NCBI RefSeq assembly: GCF_040954835.1
Contig: NC_090698.1
Location: 2,478,501-2,542,500, forward strand
Direction of reading: 5' to 3'
DNA: 64,000 nt
DNA from: Lepisosteus oculatus
Taxonomy: Eukaryota; Chordata; Actinopteri; Semionotiformes; Lepisosteidae
In this document: piece after piece, positions 23,059 to 35,662 of the stretch
Layout of the letters: each line of letters begins with the position of its first letter
Position numbering within the stretch: the stretch's first letter is position 1
Position numbers and translations under genes: made by a program
Notes under the pieces: model-generated
What the model was told of the DNA's origin: nothing
The model's database searches: none
Seen by the model: the letters and a program-made list of their open reading frames with translations, nothing else

Positions 23059-26000
23059 ATGGCCCGGCCAAACCTGTGCGACCCCAAGTTGGTGCTCGAT
23101 CCGCACAAGAAGGTAACCTGGTCTCGCTTGGCGCTCCGCGGGCGACCCTGTCCCCCCCGTGGGCTCGGGCGCGAGTGTTTAATTGTTCACCAGCGCCCGT
23201 GGGCGAGAATCCGCAGGTTCTCCGTGTGCGCTCCACGGTCTACAACCCACGCTGTGGGGTTTTTAATTGCCTGCAGCTGTAGTGACTACCTTGGGCTACC
23301 TCGGCTGTTGCAGATAAGAGCAGATAAGGCTGGCAGCAAATTGTTTCGGTTTCAGTGTTTCAAAGGCTTGAATTAATCCCATAACAGGTCCATCTTGAAG
23401 ACTGCGATACGATGTAGTTACTTGACTAACATTTTAACCTGAGGGGCCAGCGTGCTTGGTCACAGTTTGGAGGAGGAAAATGACGAAGTTCTGCAGCTTC
23501 CACTGGCTTGCAAAGTGCTTTCAAGTGTAGGAGCCAAACATTTCTTTAGTTCTTTTTTGTTGTTGTTGTTGTTGTTAAAAGAAGACGCTGTCTGTTGCGG
23601 CGGTTTTGCGCTTTGCCCCGGCGTGTAGCCCTCGGCGATGAGGCTCCGGCGGCGGTCGCGCTGTCCGGCGACCCCGGGCTGGAGAGACGTGCTGCTGACG
23701 CGTTTAGTTGGGCCAAAGTAGCAATGAATGAAAAAACTAACAGCGCACGAGTTCTCCTCCCTAAAACATCTTCTTTCAAACATGTTCTAGAGCCACAGGT
23801 TAGCGCACTTCAGTGTCCCTTGTGGGACACGAGCTTGGGGTGCTCTTGGAGCCCCAGGGCCCCCCTGAGCCTCAGCTGCCTGGCTGCAGGCCAGGGGGAG
23901 ACGGTCAGGGCTCGTGTCGCTGTGCGGATGGAGGGGCTGCCGGTCGGCGCCCTTGTCCTGGCTGGGAGCCCCTCCCCCCCGGGACAGTCCCGCCGGGGAG
24001 CCCTGTCCTGCCTGCGCTCGCTCGCCGTGCCAGTAATGTGATGACGTGCTGCCGTCAGTGCGTATTGATGTCTCTGGCGAGTTCTCCCGCAGCTGGAAGA
24101 GAAGCGAGCCCCCCTGAAGAGCTGGGCGAACACCTCCATGGGGAAGGACCGGAGGCAGCAGGTAGGGGAGGAGCAGCTGGGTGTGTTGCCGTGATGCCCC
24201 CTCCGTCCCCAGCCCCACGTGACCACGCCCATCCGCCGTCACTGGCCACACCCACCATGTCAATCAACCCACAGTAACCCCACCCACTACAACTTGTAGG
24301 AGGGCTTGTGTTGACCATGCCCATGTACACTCATCCCTCACTGACCACACCCCCGGATATATTTCAATCCAGAATGACCACACCCCCTCTGACTCCTACC
24401 CTGGATTACCATGTCCCCTCTGTGTCTCAAGCCCTTAATGACCCCCCCCCCTCACTCCTGTCAGTAATGGTCACACCCCTATCTCAACTCCTGGATAACT
24501 ATGCCAATCACTCCTCTCCTGTATGACCACATCCCCTCTCCTCCCCCACCCCCCTGTGTGGTCACACCTTCTGTCCCCATCCCCTCTCCTTTCTACCCCC
24601 CTCTCTCTCTCTCCTGGTCCCAGTCAGACAGCCTTTCCTAATGTCAAGCACAGGAGAGCATCCCCCACCACCCCTCCACCTCCACACAGTTGTCTTGTTT
24701 GAATGTAGAAAGGGGTACAAACTAGAGGTGGTCATTCACCTCTCCGGAGGGTCTCCTGAAACGCTTCTAAAGAAATCTGTACTCTCATCAAACTAATGAT
24801 CCCACACTTGGGAGCAGGAAAAAGACTCAAAAAGGTTAAACGTCCATTTGCAGAGATTGAGAACAAAGTGCTTTCTCCTTCTCCTTCCGAACCGGGTGTC
24901 CGAGCCCGCTCCTAGATCGCCCATTAGGAAGGTCGTTTCTGACATTGTGTCAACCCAGCACATGAGATGGTAACTGAGCAGCTGGTGATCATGGAAGGAC
25001 TGGGGTTAACTAACTGGTGATATACAGGTTGCCTCCGAGAGCTGGTTGGCTGTGGGTCTTAGGAGCGGATCCCTTCCCCTCTGGCTCAGTCTTGAGTTGG
25101 ACCTCTGAACGGGCTTCGTTGTTCTTCTCTTGCAGGCCCGGAGGCCTGACATGGCTATGGACTGCATTGAGGAAAATGGCCACAGACATGGTGGGATACA
25201 GCCTCCCCTCTTCCTGCCCCTGTCCCTCTGAGCTCTCCCCCTGCTCTGCACTCCTGCCTGCTTCTCCGTCTCTGAGCCTTGTCCCTGTGGTTGACAGATG
25301 AGCGGGGCACTGACAGCACCATCCTCCTGCAATATGGCTCGCTCGACATGGCCCCCAGCTTGCTGATGAGAGACATGGAGGTGGCCATGGAGAAACTGGG
25401 CCTCACCTTTGTGAAGATCTACGCCTTGGACATCTTCTGTGACATGATGGTGAGGACGTGGGCCGGGCAGTGCCGGGGCCGGTGGAGGTCTGGGCTGCGC
25501 TGCCATCTTGAGACCAGCGCGCAGTGAGATGCTCGGCTCGCCTGCTATCCCTCTGGGGAACTGGCACGTGGCGACTGCAGGCTCTCTGTAGGACGGACAC
25601 TGCACAGGGGAGCGTGAGCCTGTCAGCTCCACACGGGCCAGTGGGGGTTTAATTCATCTGCCTGGCTGAGGGTCTAGGTGAACACCGTGCTCAGTGAGTG
25701 GATGGCACAGTGCCACAGGCAGGGTCACCAGAGGGCTTTGTGCTCAGTGGGAGGTCAGTCTGAGACTCCTCCTTGGTCTGACCTTTGCCCTCTGTCCTCC
25801 CCCAGCGGAAGCAGTCCAGTTATGCCTTGCAGAGCCCCGAGCTGCCCAGCGGGTTCACCAGCTGCACGCGGGCCATCCTGGTGGACTGGCTGATACAAGT
25901 TCACGTGAGTGCCCCCTCTTCCCTCCTGCCTGATGCTGCCCGCCGCCCCAGCTCGACCCCCGACCCCTGACGCTGTCCCCTGTTCCAGGACGCCTTCCAC

Positions 26001-28882
26001 TACAGCGAGGAGACGCTGTACCTGACCGTCCACCTGCTCAACAGGTGCATGCGGAGCTGCAGGGTGTCCATCGCCACCTTCCAGCTGCTGGGCATGGCCT
26101 GCCTGTTCATCGCCAGCAAGAGGGAGGAGTGCCTGCTGCCTGAGGTGACAGCCTAGCTCCTGTCCTCCCTCACTGCACCCATGACTCAGCCCGCTTGTCC
26201 AGGTTTATTGTTTGTTGCTGAAACACTCCGTGGTGTTGGCAGGGTAAAGATAACTGCATCTAAACTGTGCTGTGTCATTATTAGCTGCGCTGACCGGCGG
26301 CGTCATTTGGGAACTTTTAGGCACGATGCTGTGGATAGTGGTGTCTGCTAATCCAAAGGAACAAGTGATACTGTTCATGCACATTAACTGCAAACAGTTT
26401 TGGAACTGAATAAAATAAATCACCAGGAATGCTTGTCAAGGGTTGCGGTAACTGAGAGCTCATTGGGAATGAAAAACTGGGTCTGGGATTGAGACGCACT
26501 CCAGCAGGTTAGTGGATATCGGGATTACTCCCAAGTAGGAAGTGTACAGCAGTTCCAGTTCCCACCACCAGGGCAGTTTAGCTAGTAATGCCTACCGTAA
26601 AGTCAGCAGCTTGGCCTTGTAGCGTGCTGTCAGATTCCCCGAGTGTCTGCGCTCAATAGGCTGCATTGTGTCGTCTGACAGTCTGGGGGGCGTCGATCAG
26701 CTGGGTTGTAGTGGGGGTGTTAGGCAGTGTTAACATATACAAACGAGAGGAGGCCATTCAGCACATTTTGATTGGTAATTTGTAGCTAATGGACCCAAGG
26801 ATATCATCCATGTGATTCCTTGAAAGAAGCCAGTTTATCAGCTTTAATGGCTTGGCCTTGTTCCACACTCCCAAAACCCTTTGTGTAAGGAAGTGCCGCC
26901 TGTTCTTGCTTTTAAAGTTTTTTTGCTTAGTATAAGACATCACGTTATTGGCCATATACAATTTCTTGCATTAGGAATTTGTCTTTCCACAGACCCCAGC
27001 TTGCTCTCCATGAGACACACAGACAGGGAGAGAAGCTGGGGGTCAGAGCGCAGGGTCAGTCATTGTACAGCACCCCTGGAGCAGTTGGGGTTAAGGGCGT
27101 TGCTCAGGGGCCCAGTGGAGTAGGATTCCTCTGCCGGCCGTGGGGTTTATGCTTTAGCCTGTGCTTATACAGGATGTTACGTATCATGTGTTTTTTTTAT
27201 TTCCTTTCTGCTTCTTCTGCTTGCTAATCCTGATTTGGTGCCATCTGCAAACATGACTAGTTTAACAAGACTTTCAATATCTAGATCATTGACAGAAATA
27301 AGGGAGAAGAAAGGTGCTAATACAGATCCTTGTGTTAGTTCCCCAATGACCCCAACTCTGAGATCTCTCCTCCAACCTGTATCAAGAGCCTTCTGAACAT
27401 CTGAATATACCATTTTGTATTCATCACTGCTTTTTCTTGTTTAAATACAGTGAACAAGTTTGTTCAGCAATGTTTCTCAATCTGCCAGTGAGATTCCAGT
27501 CTGCTGTTGGCTCCGGGCTCACGGTCTGGAGAGAGATGTTGATGACGGTCCTCGTTTGTACTGTCCAGACTGTCGCAGGGGTCCCAGCAGTGAGCCATGT
27601 TGGCTAGTAATTGCTGTGTCTCAAACCCCCCACCCCACCCCCCCCCCTCCGCTCACAGGTGTCAGAGCTCTGTTTCCTGATGGAGAACACCTACAGCAAG
27701 AAGCAGCTCCTGCGCATGGAGAGGCACGTGCTGAAGGAGCTGAAGTACGACCTCTCCTACTGCTACCCTCTGCACTTCCTCCTGCTGAGCGGCACCATCA
27801 CCCGCTACAGCGCCCAGGTCAGCCAGCAGGGCGGCGCAGTGGTGAAGGGGCGAGGCAGGCTGTGCACTGCCATTCCATTATTAGGCCCCCGGAGCAACCT
27901 GAGTCGCACTTTAATTCTAGACAGAAAACACGTAAACACAAATGAGCAGAGCTGTGGAAGTGCTAGGCTTGCTCCACAGGGCTACAAGGATACACAGGCG
28001 CCCAAATGTAAGAGCTTCTGCTGCCAGCAGCCTCTGATGCGGTCTGGTGAGGGCAGGGCCCTGCACACAGCTGCACGCAGGCGGCCCACGTGCGCGTGTC
28101 TGGGAGGCACGAGAGAGCGCCGCCCCGCCGTCGGTTCCGGGGAGGGGGTGAGGGTTCTGAGCCTGAGGGGGTCCGTCTCTCTCTGCCCTCCGCTGTGGCC
28201 AGGTGCTGTGGATGGCCCGGTACTTCCTGGAGCTGACGCTGCTGGAGCCCCAGTGCCTGGTCTTCCAGCCGGTGCAGCTGGCCAGTGCTGCCCTCTGCCT
28301 GGCGTGCAGGGTACTGCAGGGTCAGCTCTTCCCGGCAAGCGAGAGGGCCTGGATGACAGCCGGAAGCATCTATATCTGCAGGTGAGAGTTGGGGGGGGGG
28401 CGGGGGGGATGAGGAGTCCTGCCATTATAAAGCAAGCCTCTCCCCCCTGGATGAGGGGAAAATTCCAGTTGTCTTGGAATCCTAGAGGGGGGGGCAGGGG
28501 GGCATGTGCCTCCCAGAGCACATTTCTTTGGAAGCAAAGGATGTTCAGTGCTGTCTTCTCCTAGATAATTAACGCCGGGTGGTGAGTGACGAGCCGGGTC
28601 AGAAAGACACAGTGGCAGGATCTGGGAGGGTCCTGCTGTGGCTGACGAGGGGGGGGGGCGGAAGGGGCGCGCGGAGCTGCCAGGCTGATGGGTGCTCTCT
28701 CCCGCCTCTCCCGCAGCGAGCGCACGGCGCAGCGCATCCTGCACTACATCGCCCGGCTGGTGATGCGCGCGGGGGCCTCCGAGACCCAGGCCACCTTCCT
28801 GAAGTTCTCCAGCGTCACGAGGCTGCAGGTCAGCCTGCACCCCTGCCTGCAGAGCGTGCTGCCCCTGCTGGGGCTGCTGTGA
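23059..28882 (+). CDS. CCNP: Cyclin P / CNTD2, complete, nine coding exons
   Basis: Cyclin-box protein, probably a regulatory partner of a cyclin-dependent kinase; which kinase is not known to me. Exons: 23059-23112, 24093-24161, 25136-25190, 25298-25449, 25806-25904, 25989-26144, 27659-27817, 28203-28381, 28717-28882. All junctions are GT-AG and in phase, giving 362 residues. The start is in a strong context (gccATGg). Residues about 112-245 form the first cyclin box, with the signature TRAILVDWLIQVH near 131-143 and ASKREE near 186-191. Residues 249-362 form the second cyclin fold and end LPLLGLL. The N-terminal 110 residues are basic and variable. CCNP over other cyclins rests on the lack of B-type destruction signals, the sequence, and the position next to AKT2, as in human 19q13.2. 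Intron 6 is filled with LINE and SINE debris. Confidence 0.9.
24214..24560 (+). repeat. Degenerate C-rich array in CCNP intron 2
   Basis: Many loosely spaced copies of 'tgaccacaccc' and its variants (for example near 24333, 24376 and 24525) in a strand-asymmetric, G-poor stretch. It looks like a decayed tandem repeat of roughly 25-45 bp units. Confidence 0.6.
26738..27470 (-). repeat. CR1-type LINE remnant with RT fragment
   Basis: The minus strand between about 27380 and 27205 translates to a reverse-transcriptase palm fragment: QGSVLAP, then NDLD, then FADGTK. The family motif is FADDTK, so one catalytic aspartate is lost. The DNA block 'tttggtgccatctgcaaa' is the complement of the FADDTK coding block common in CR1 elements. 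The part at 26738-26930 is the 3'-region repeat also seen at 560 and 44090. A SINE (26932-27155) lies between the parts. Dead element inside CCNP intron 6. Confidence 0.75.
26932..27155 (-). repeat. V-SINE-like SINE, copy 3
   Basis: Reverse-strand copy with the core block as 'aagggcgttgctcaggggcc' and the tail complement 'cacgttattggcc' at its low end. The tRNA-like head is missing. It lies within LINE debris in CCNP intron 6. Confidence 0.8.
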
Positions 28883-30370
28883 GCCCCCCGCTGCCCCACG
28901 CAGGGCCGGGACGAAGCGCTTCGGAGGAGTGGGGCGCGTCCTGCTTGTGGCACTTCCTCCACGGGCCTCGGAGGGGCGCCGTTCCTCACAGATTCAGCTC
29001 CCGGAGGAGATGCGGGCTCTCCTGGGTTTTCCTTTCCACTCCAGCTCTTAATTATCCGTTGCAGGGAATGTTGTGTTTTTGTTTTTTCCTTACAGACTGT
29101 TTTACTGTGGATTAAAAGATGTAGCTGCCACCTCCTCCCCTCCCCTTCCAAATTAGAAGTGTTCAGTTCCTTTGGCATTGCATTCTGCCCGTAGTCCGAA
29201 TGAATGAAGACTGAGCTCCTGGGGCCTGAGGCTGGCAGCTCTGTCCATCCCAGAGTGACGTCTGATCTTGCCACATCATCACATAGATGTTTTGGGAGGG
29301 AGGTGTTTCTCAGGGATGTCTGATGCCCTAGAAACGTGTCTGTCTAATGAAGAAGAGGTCTGACTGGGGGCTGAGTGAGCAGTGGAGACAGTAGACTTGA
29401 GACTGTTTGCGTGCTCCTGAGTTCCTCATTCTCAGCTTGTCGTGTACTTTTAGGATTTTTACGGAATTTTGGACGAGGTGTAAAATGCCAGAACGTGCCG
29501 GTCTGTTGCAGCACAGGATTTTAACATCGTAATTTTGCGCAGCTGTTGAAGCAGCTTGTGTGGGAAAGGGCATTGTTTTTTTTTTACTGAGCCGGGGGGG
29601 GCTGAATCGCAGGGGAGACCGGCTTGAATCATGGGACGCTTTCCGCCACCCGGCCAGACGCAGGACCCCGGCCTGGTTCTAGGTGCTTCCTGTTGGGCAG
29701 GAGGAGGAAACCTCTGACGGGCTGGCGGGTTCAGTCCTTGCACAAAATTCTTCTCCAGTAAGACTCGGATACGAGAATGGGCTTCCTAAGAGAGCGAAAA
29801 GCGAAGCCACAAGAGTGACCTCTGTGTCCTACGTGATTAGTTAGCAGATCCTCCCTGTTCCATCAAACACAACTTAATGCCAGGAAGTGGTCAAGGGGGG
29901 AAGTAATTAGGTGTTGCACCATGCCTTTTGGCTTAAGAGTGTACCATATTGGTGTGCAGCACTGAATTATCTTCCCCATGTCACTTCCTCTCCATCTGTT
30001 TAGGAAGTTCCCGAAATAGCTTTAACTGTAACTCACGAATTACAAATGTGAGCTGTGAGCAACTCTGAATGTTATGTGATGAGAGGAGGAGCTCAGAATA
30101 AGGAAAACTGGTGCTGATTTCTCTGTAGGTTGGAGATCTTTCCTCAGAACTGTTCTTTCAGCTGCTGTTGGTCTGGGTAGTCTGATTTTTCTCAGGTGAA
30201 GGCTGTGAGAAATCTGTTGCTGTTGTCCATTTCTGATGACGGCCCTGTGGTCGCCTGAAGTGTTTTTAAGTTGGTCTTTGTAAACCCCTTGACTTTGTAT
30301 CGCACTTGTTTGAAAAAGAAAAAAAGAAAAATTTTATTCTTGTTAAAATAAACAGTTTGTAATGTCTGAT
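28883..30370 (+). other. CCNP: CCNP 3' UTR and poly(A) signal
   Basis: Sequence after the TGA at 28880-28882. It contains no recognisable exon. A canonical AATAAA lies at 30347-30352, followed by T- and G-rich sequence, and is the best end for the CCNP transcript. The UTR length of about 1.5 kb is inferred. Confidence 0.5.
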
Positions 30371-30602
30371 GCAAAACATTAAAACAAGATTTTGTATTTA
30401 AGACTGGCTCTCTGTCTCTTCTGGGATTTGTGATAGTTTTCTTCCCTATTGGATTTTTAAAGAGACTAAATGTACAAATGGAGTCTGATATAATTCTGTG
30501 TCTTATCCATTGTATTTAAGCAACCTTTTCCTTCTTACATTCAGATTCTTAGGTGGTAAGAGATCGGTTTTGTGACAAATGTCTGCAGAGGAACAAGTAA
30601 TG

Positions 30603-30746
30603 GGTTTATTCCGTGCCGAAAAGAGAAGAAAAAAACCACAACGTTGTTCGGGTGACTGGCCTGGCCTTCCGGTCACACCCGAAGAGGGCTCTGCAGGCGA
30701 AACGTTGTGTTTTCTCTCTTCTCTTTTCAGCGTGGAATAAACCAAA
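30603..30746. repeat. Head-to-head pair of the 'gaaacgtt' repeat
   Basis: A minus-strand end (about 30603-30650, 'ggtttattccgtgccgaaaa') faces a plus-strand end (about 30665-30746, 'cacccgaagagggctctg', 'gcgaaacgttgtgttttc', 'cgtggaataaacc'). Together they form an inverted repeat of the family seen at 22502 and 57888, just past the CCNP poly(A) signal. Confidence 0.65.
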
Positions 30747-30868
30747 GACTGTTTTAGTCCTTTGCCAGTGGGTCTAGTGTCTCAAACGGGGTACGCAGGG
30801 GTCTGGCAGTGCAAAACCGGCGACTGCCCACCCGCCTGGGTTTCTCTCGGCCGCTGTGCGCGGTTCCA

Positions 30869-30884
30869 CCAGCAGAGGGCGCAG
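30869..30884 (+). promoter_or_regulatory. CTCF-like motif between CCNP and the CIPC gene
   Basis: The plus strand reads CCAGCAGAGGGCGCAG, matching the CTCF core at 15 of 16 positions. It lies about 0.5 kb past the CCNP poly(A) signal. Confidence 0.5.
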
Positions 30885-31259
30885 CACGATTTCATTTTCC
30901 CCAGTCGGCCATTGAGAAGCGCTGGAAAGCGCACTTCGGTAAGCCTGAGATGTTATAAAAGATGCACACGCTAGCTCTTGGTAATTCGCTAGTTCCTGAG
31001 AATGGAGGGATAATAGGTATATTATGCAATGTATTCGCTTGTGAACAGCAAATTATAGCCATGTATGGATTTTTCTTACGTACGGCCAGCTCCCTCTCCC
31101 CTGTCTACCAATTAGTTTTTATTTGAATGCTCGTCTGTTTGGCGTTATCTAACAGGGGGGTCGTTCAGCTCTCGTGTTGATCAGATTGCTTTGCAGAACC
31201 AGCCGCGCTCCACGCGAAAGCCTGCGCCCGCGAGCGTGAGACGCAGCTCTCTCCGCCGG

Positions 31260-32642
31260 CCTGCCAGCACGTGTTTCTCCGAGGCCACGCCCCCCCCCCC
31301 CCGGCTCTCACATGGCAACCGCACACCGGCCCCTCTGATTGGCCGGCCGGGCCTCGCTCGCCGCCGGCCGGGGGGCTGAGCCGGGCGATGACGCGGATGG
31401 GGGACTCCACGTGGAGCTGTGGAGGCAGCGAATATGGGGCAGAGTGCGAGAGCTGTTCAGGGCGTCTGAGACCGTCTCGATATAGCAAATACATCAGATC
31501 TCTGCCGTAATTCCCGTAGCGTCCGCCACCGCCTACACCTCCTAGTGACTGGTTTTAATCGCCCCCCGCCAGAGCGCACGCCGCTCATCTATAAATAACA
31601 CCGTACACCGGTACTCAGTCATACACGTCCCTAGGCCTGCTTTAAAACCCATTCTGCATTTCTTTGTGTTTCACAAAGGTCACGCTGCGGGAGTTTTTCT
31701 TCTGTTATAGTTGTACAACAGCTATACGATATTTTTTTTTTAAATGCACATCGTAAAGGTGTGACAGCAGGTCTGAAGTCTCAACACTTTACATAAGGGT
31801 ACCTCTAAAGATATTTAGGAAAAGCATAGCAGGATACTTTTAACGTTTGACGATCCCTGTCATTGATATCAAGCACGAGTTTGATTTGATCCGATTCATC
31901 CGACGGTTTGTGAGGAAATCTGTGATGTTTCCTTTTTTAAAACATTAAATCATGAAACTCATGTGTCTTTCTCTGTGCGCTCGTTGTTCTGTTTTGAGCT
32001 TCTGCGGCGCTGGTTGACTGCTGAGCTTGGGCAATACTGTAAGAGCTCGGTCCGGACATTAAAAGCCTTTTTTCGTTCTGCACCGCACCAAGATGGCGGG
32101 AGCTGGACTCTCGCCACGGGCGTCTCGTTCCACTTCAGCTGCCCCCTTTTTCCGCGGCCCTCTCACGTGGATCCCGGCTGGACCACGCCCACACACGTGT
32201 ATCTGCACGGGATTGGCCGCGGCGCTGGCTGCTCTCCTGGCGTCACCAGAGCTGGGGGCGGATCGGCCACGCCTCCCCCCTGCGCGATTAGCGAGCCGCG
32301 ATTGGGTAACGAACGGCGCCGCTCGGTGAAGTGGGCGGGGGCAGAGGGCGTGGCTTTAGCCGCAGGTGGGCTGGGAAAACGCGTGTAGGAGATGCAGGAA
32401 CTAAGTCCGCAGCTCAATGGTGTGTGTACAGGCTCAAGTTGCTTTTCGGTCTACAAGGCAGCTTCAATGTCGATACGGGGGACCCCTCGACCTGACGTCA
32501 CCGAGCAAGAGATGATACTCTTTAAAAAAGCCAAAATGACATCTCCTTGAACCCGAGAATACCATGCCGGAGTCGGAGAGAAGTTGACCAGAGTAAAACC
32601 GGAACAGCCGAGATCAGGAAACACAGAGGGTCATCGGAGCAG
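31260..32642 (+). promoter_or_regulatory. Candidate promoter and non-coding exon 1 of the CIPC gene
   Basis: A CpG- and GC-rich region with four perfect E-boxes CACGTG at 31268-31273, 31408-31413, 32164-32169 and 32194-32199. A full palindromic CRE, TGACGTCA, lies at 32493-32500, followed by an AT-rich TATA-like 'tttaaaaa' near 32521. A plausible first exon ends with 'cggagcag' at 32642 before the donor 'gtaaat'. Assignment to the gene starting at 38252 is inferred from strand and order; the intron would be 5.6 kb. Confidence 0.5.
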
Positions 32643-35320
32643 GTAAATACTGGACCCTGCTCTTGTCCATCTAGCGAGTCTAGACGTGTCGTGTCGGGAT
32701 CTGTGGCGAAGCCACGGAGGAAAGTGGGGATCGCTTGCATCTTGTGGCAGATTAAAACACCGCACGTTTATACTGCCGGGGACAACTTGCCAGTCTGTGT
32801 TTACATCTAAAATCACAGTGGCTACAGGCAGACCGAGCGCAAGACGCGAGTATGTCTTTGCACAGGTGGTCCAGACCTTGTCAGTTACGGCTGAAGCTGG
32901 ACGGTCGCAGCGGCAGGGTCTCGTAATGATGATAATTCTGTTTATTGATGCTATTCGCTGTTTTTGCTCGCTCCCTGCCCTTGATGAAAAAGCATTCAGT
33001 TCGCAAGTGTGTCTCCTTACGTGACCCGTACTTCGTGCCAAGTTATTACATAACCCCAGCGTAAAACATTAGATTAGGCCTGTAAGAATAATATTACACG
33101 CGTGTCAGACGGGGAGGCGCGCACGCGTTCGGTAGTGCCCTTCTGAAGCGCTTCGGCTCGGAGGGTCCGGCAGACCAGCGCTGCCACAGCTGCCTGGTTG
33201 TTTGTTTTGAGCCGCTGAACTTTTTTATTTTCTTTCAAGAGCGATCTCGGCGCCCGGCGGAGTGGCTGGAATATGCCGGTGCGTTACAGATGACGTGCGC
33301 TCGTCCGCCTGGGTGTACCCCGTTTGTTTGCGGGGCGCCGCCAGTCTGCGGGTGATGGCTGAGCTTGTGCAGGGCGCTGCTCACATTGCCCTGGCCATGG
33401 GGGAGAAGGCGTGAGGTCTGCGGCCCCACCCGCTCTCGGCGTGGCCCGGCCCCGCCCGTCTTGAGGGCTTGTCACGGACCCGGGTCTCGGTCTCCCCCTG
33501 CCGCCATGCGAGGAGTTCGCCGATCCCAGACAGTCTCCCAGATCCCGGGGAGACGCACCCTGCCGGTCCCGAGGGGGTTCGGAGCTGACAGCGAGAGCCG
33601 GTTCTGGCCGGGGAGAGACCCAGTGAGGCCACAGTTACCCACCTCCACGCCCTCGATCCGAGAGTGGGAGGGGAGGGGGGACTCTCACGCGTGTCCTGTG
33701 AAAGTCAGGCTTTGTGAGGCTTCAACAGCAGAGGTGCGTGGAGTTGTTCCATACCCCAACAGCCCTTTGGGTAAAGGAGTGCCTCCTGTTCTGTGAGGAG
33801 GTTGCAGTAAGGTGAGCTAGCTCACAGCACACCTTCGGGGGTTTGGGGTGCTTGTCCTCGGGCAGGGGTGCAGTCGCCGGAGGTGTGAGTTTGGGGTGCT
33901 GTTCCTCGGGCAGGGGTGCAGTCGCTGCAGGTGTTGGGGGACTCCGGCTGGGATGGGCGTGGCTCTGGAGTTGCTCGGGGTTTATGGGAGCAGCTGGGAC
34001 ACCAGCACTCTTCATGTGATAAAAGCACAGCGCCCGCAGGCTCCGTGACGCCTGTGCTCCAGGCCAGGGGCTCGTCAGACTGTCGTCAGGCTGCAGCCTG
34101 CCCTGGTTTGTGGTTTCTGGGGGTGGAGTGGACAGACAGCACGAGGCTCTTCACAGGCGAGGGGCCAGCTCACAGGATACCTCCCCAGCATTCATCTGCT
34201 TAGCAGTCCAGCTTCGTCCTGTAAAGGGGATCGTCATCCAGTCCAGCAGCTTGTTCCACCCACCTACAACTCGGTGCGTAGAGCCGTGTCTCCTATTGTC
34301 TGTCCTGAAAATAATTCCACTTGCAGTAACTTACTGCAGTAACATGTTGTGTTGGGATGACACGCATCATTGACGTTTAAGAGTTTGAGTATGAAGAACT
34401 CGAATGTCCTGGTAGTCTTGTCACATTCAAGGCTCTAGACATCGTGATCTTTTTGACTTCATTAGCCTGAGTTGTGGCACCAGTGTTTTTTGAAGTACTG
34501 CTGATTCCAGTGCTGGGCACAGTTTACCCCTTATGATCTGCAGTGCACTGTACAGACCGGACATGTGCTCTCAGTTCGACTCTGAGCTCTGACTACCTCA
34601 TACCAGAAGATTTCACTCCCGTACTTCTGATGGGAACAGCAAAGTTTGCCCTGCCCTAAAACAGGATTTTAAATCTCCCCACTGGATTTCTAGAAATCCC
34701 TCTTGTTAAGGACCCTGATTTAAAATGCTAAATCAATCTGGATGCCAGGATTGTGTTTTTCGGTGAACGTAGAGTCCCCTGAGCCAAGCGATAGCTTCTG
34801 GTCCGGCTGTGTTGAGGGTGTGTCGTCCCCCACTGACTCTGTGGACTGGGCAGGGCTCTAGGGTGGGCTGCATGGTGTACTCCATCCCACAGGAACCAAA
34901 AGGGCTGCCCTGGTCCCCTGTCTATAGAGGTGGGCCGGACACAGACCGTGAGCAGTCCCACAGCAGTGAGCGTGGACCAGTCTTCTCCTGGCAGGTGAAA
35001 GCCAGGTGTGATGAGGTGCTGGTCCCCACTCTGGAGCCCAGGTGTCGTCTGCGTAGGCGTCTTGCTGGGGAGGGATCTTCTTGATCGGCTTTCTTGAGGG
35101 CAGACGGGTCTTTTTTTTGCTGTGATCGCTATAAGCCCTTCTCGCCAATAATAAGAGCGTATCTGCATGACTACTGATTTCCCTTCAGCAGTGTGAGCCT
35201 GTACCTCTGGGGTGACGAAGGGGGTCCCCTCCTACACGTGCAGAGCACTGTGGGTGTGAAGTGCCAGACAGATGCCTTCTAGTCAAGGTGGATGTTTTCA
35301 GTTCAAGCCTCCGGAGTGGT

Positions 35321-35662
35321 ATTATCATCCTGATTATAATAATTCCTCACACTTATATCGCGCTTTTCTGGACACTCCACTCAAAGCGCTTTACAGCTAA
35401 TGGGGATCCCCTCCACCACCCCCAGTACGCAGCCCCACCTGGATGATGCTCCAGTCCTCTCCCCACACAGCAGCTCTCAGTGGGGAGGAGAGCAGAGTGA
35501 TGAAGCCAGTTCAGAGAGGGGGGTTATTAGGAGGCCATGATTGGTAAAGGCCAGGGGGGAGATTTGTCCAGGATGCTAAGATAACACCCCTGCTCTTTTT
35601 GAGAAACACCCTGGGCTTTTTAATGACCCCAGAAGTCAGGACCTTGGTTTTACGTCTGATGC
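35321..35662 (-). repeat. 5S-derived SINE, truncated copy B
   Basis: Shares the tail and body of copy A: 'cttttctggacactccactc' and 'attaggaggccatgattggt'. It lacks the 5S head and therefore lacks the CTCF-like site of copy A. Confidence 0.75.

Noticed and set aside
27177-27413. Reverse-transcriptase frame as a live gene
   Set aside because: It is a short CR1-type LINE fragment with FADG in place of FADD, inside debris in a CCNP intron.
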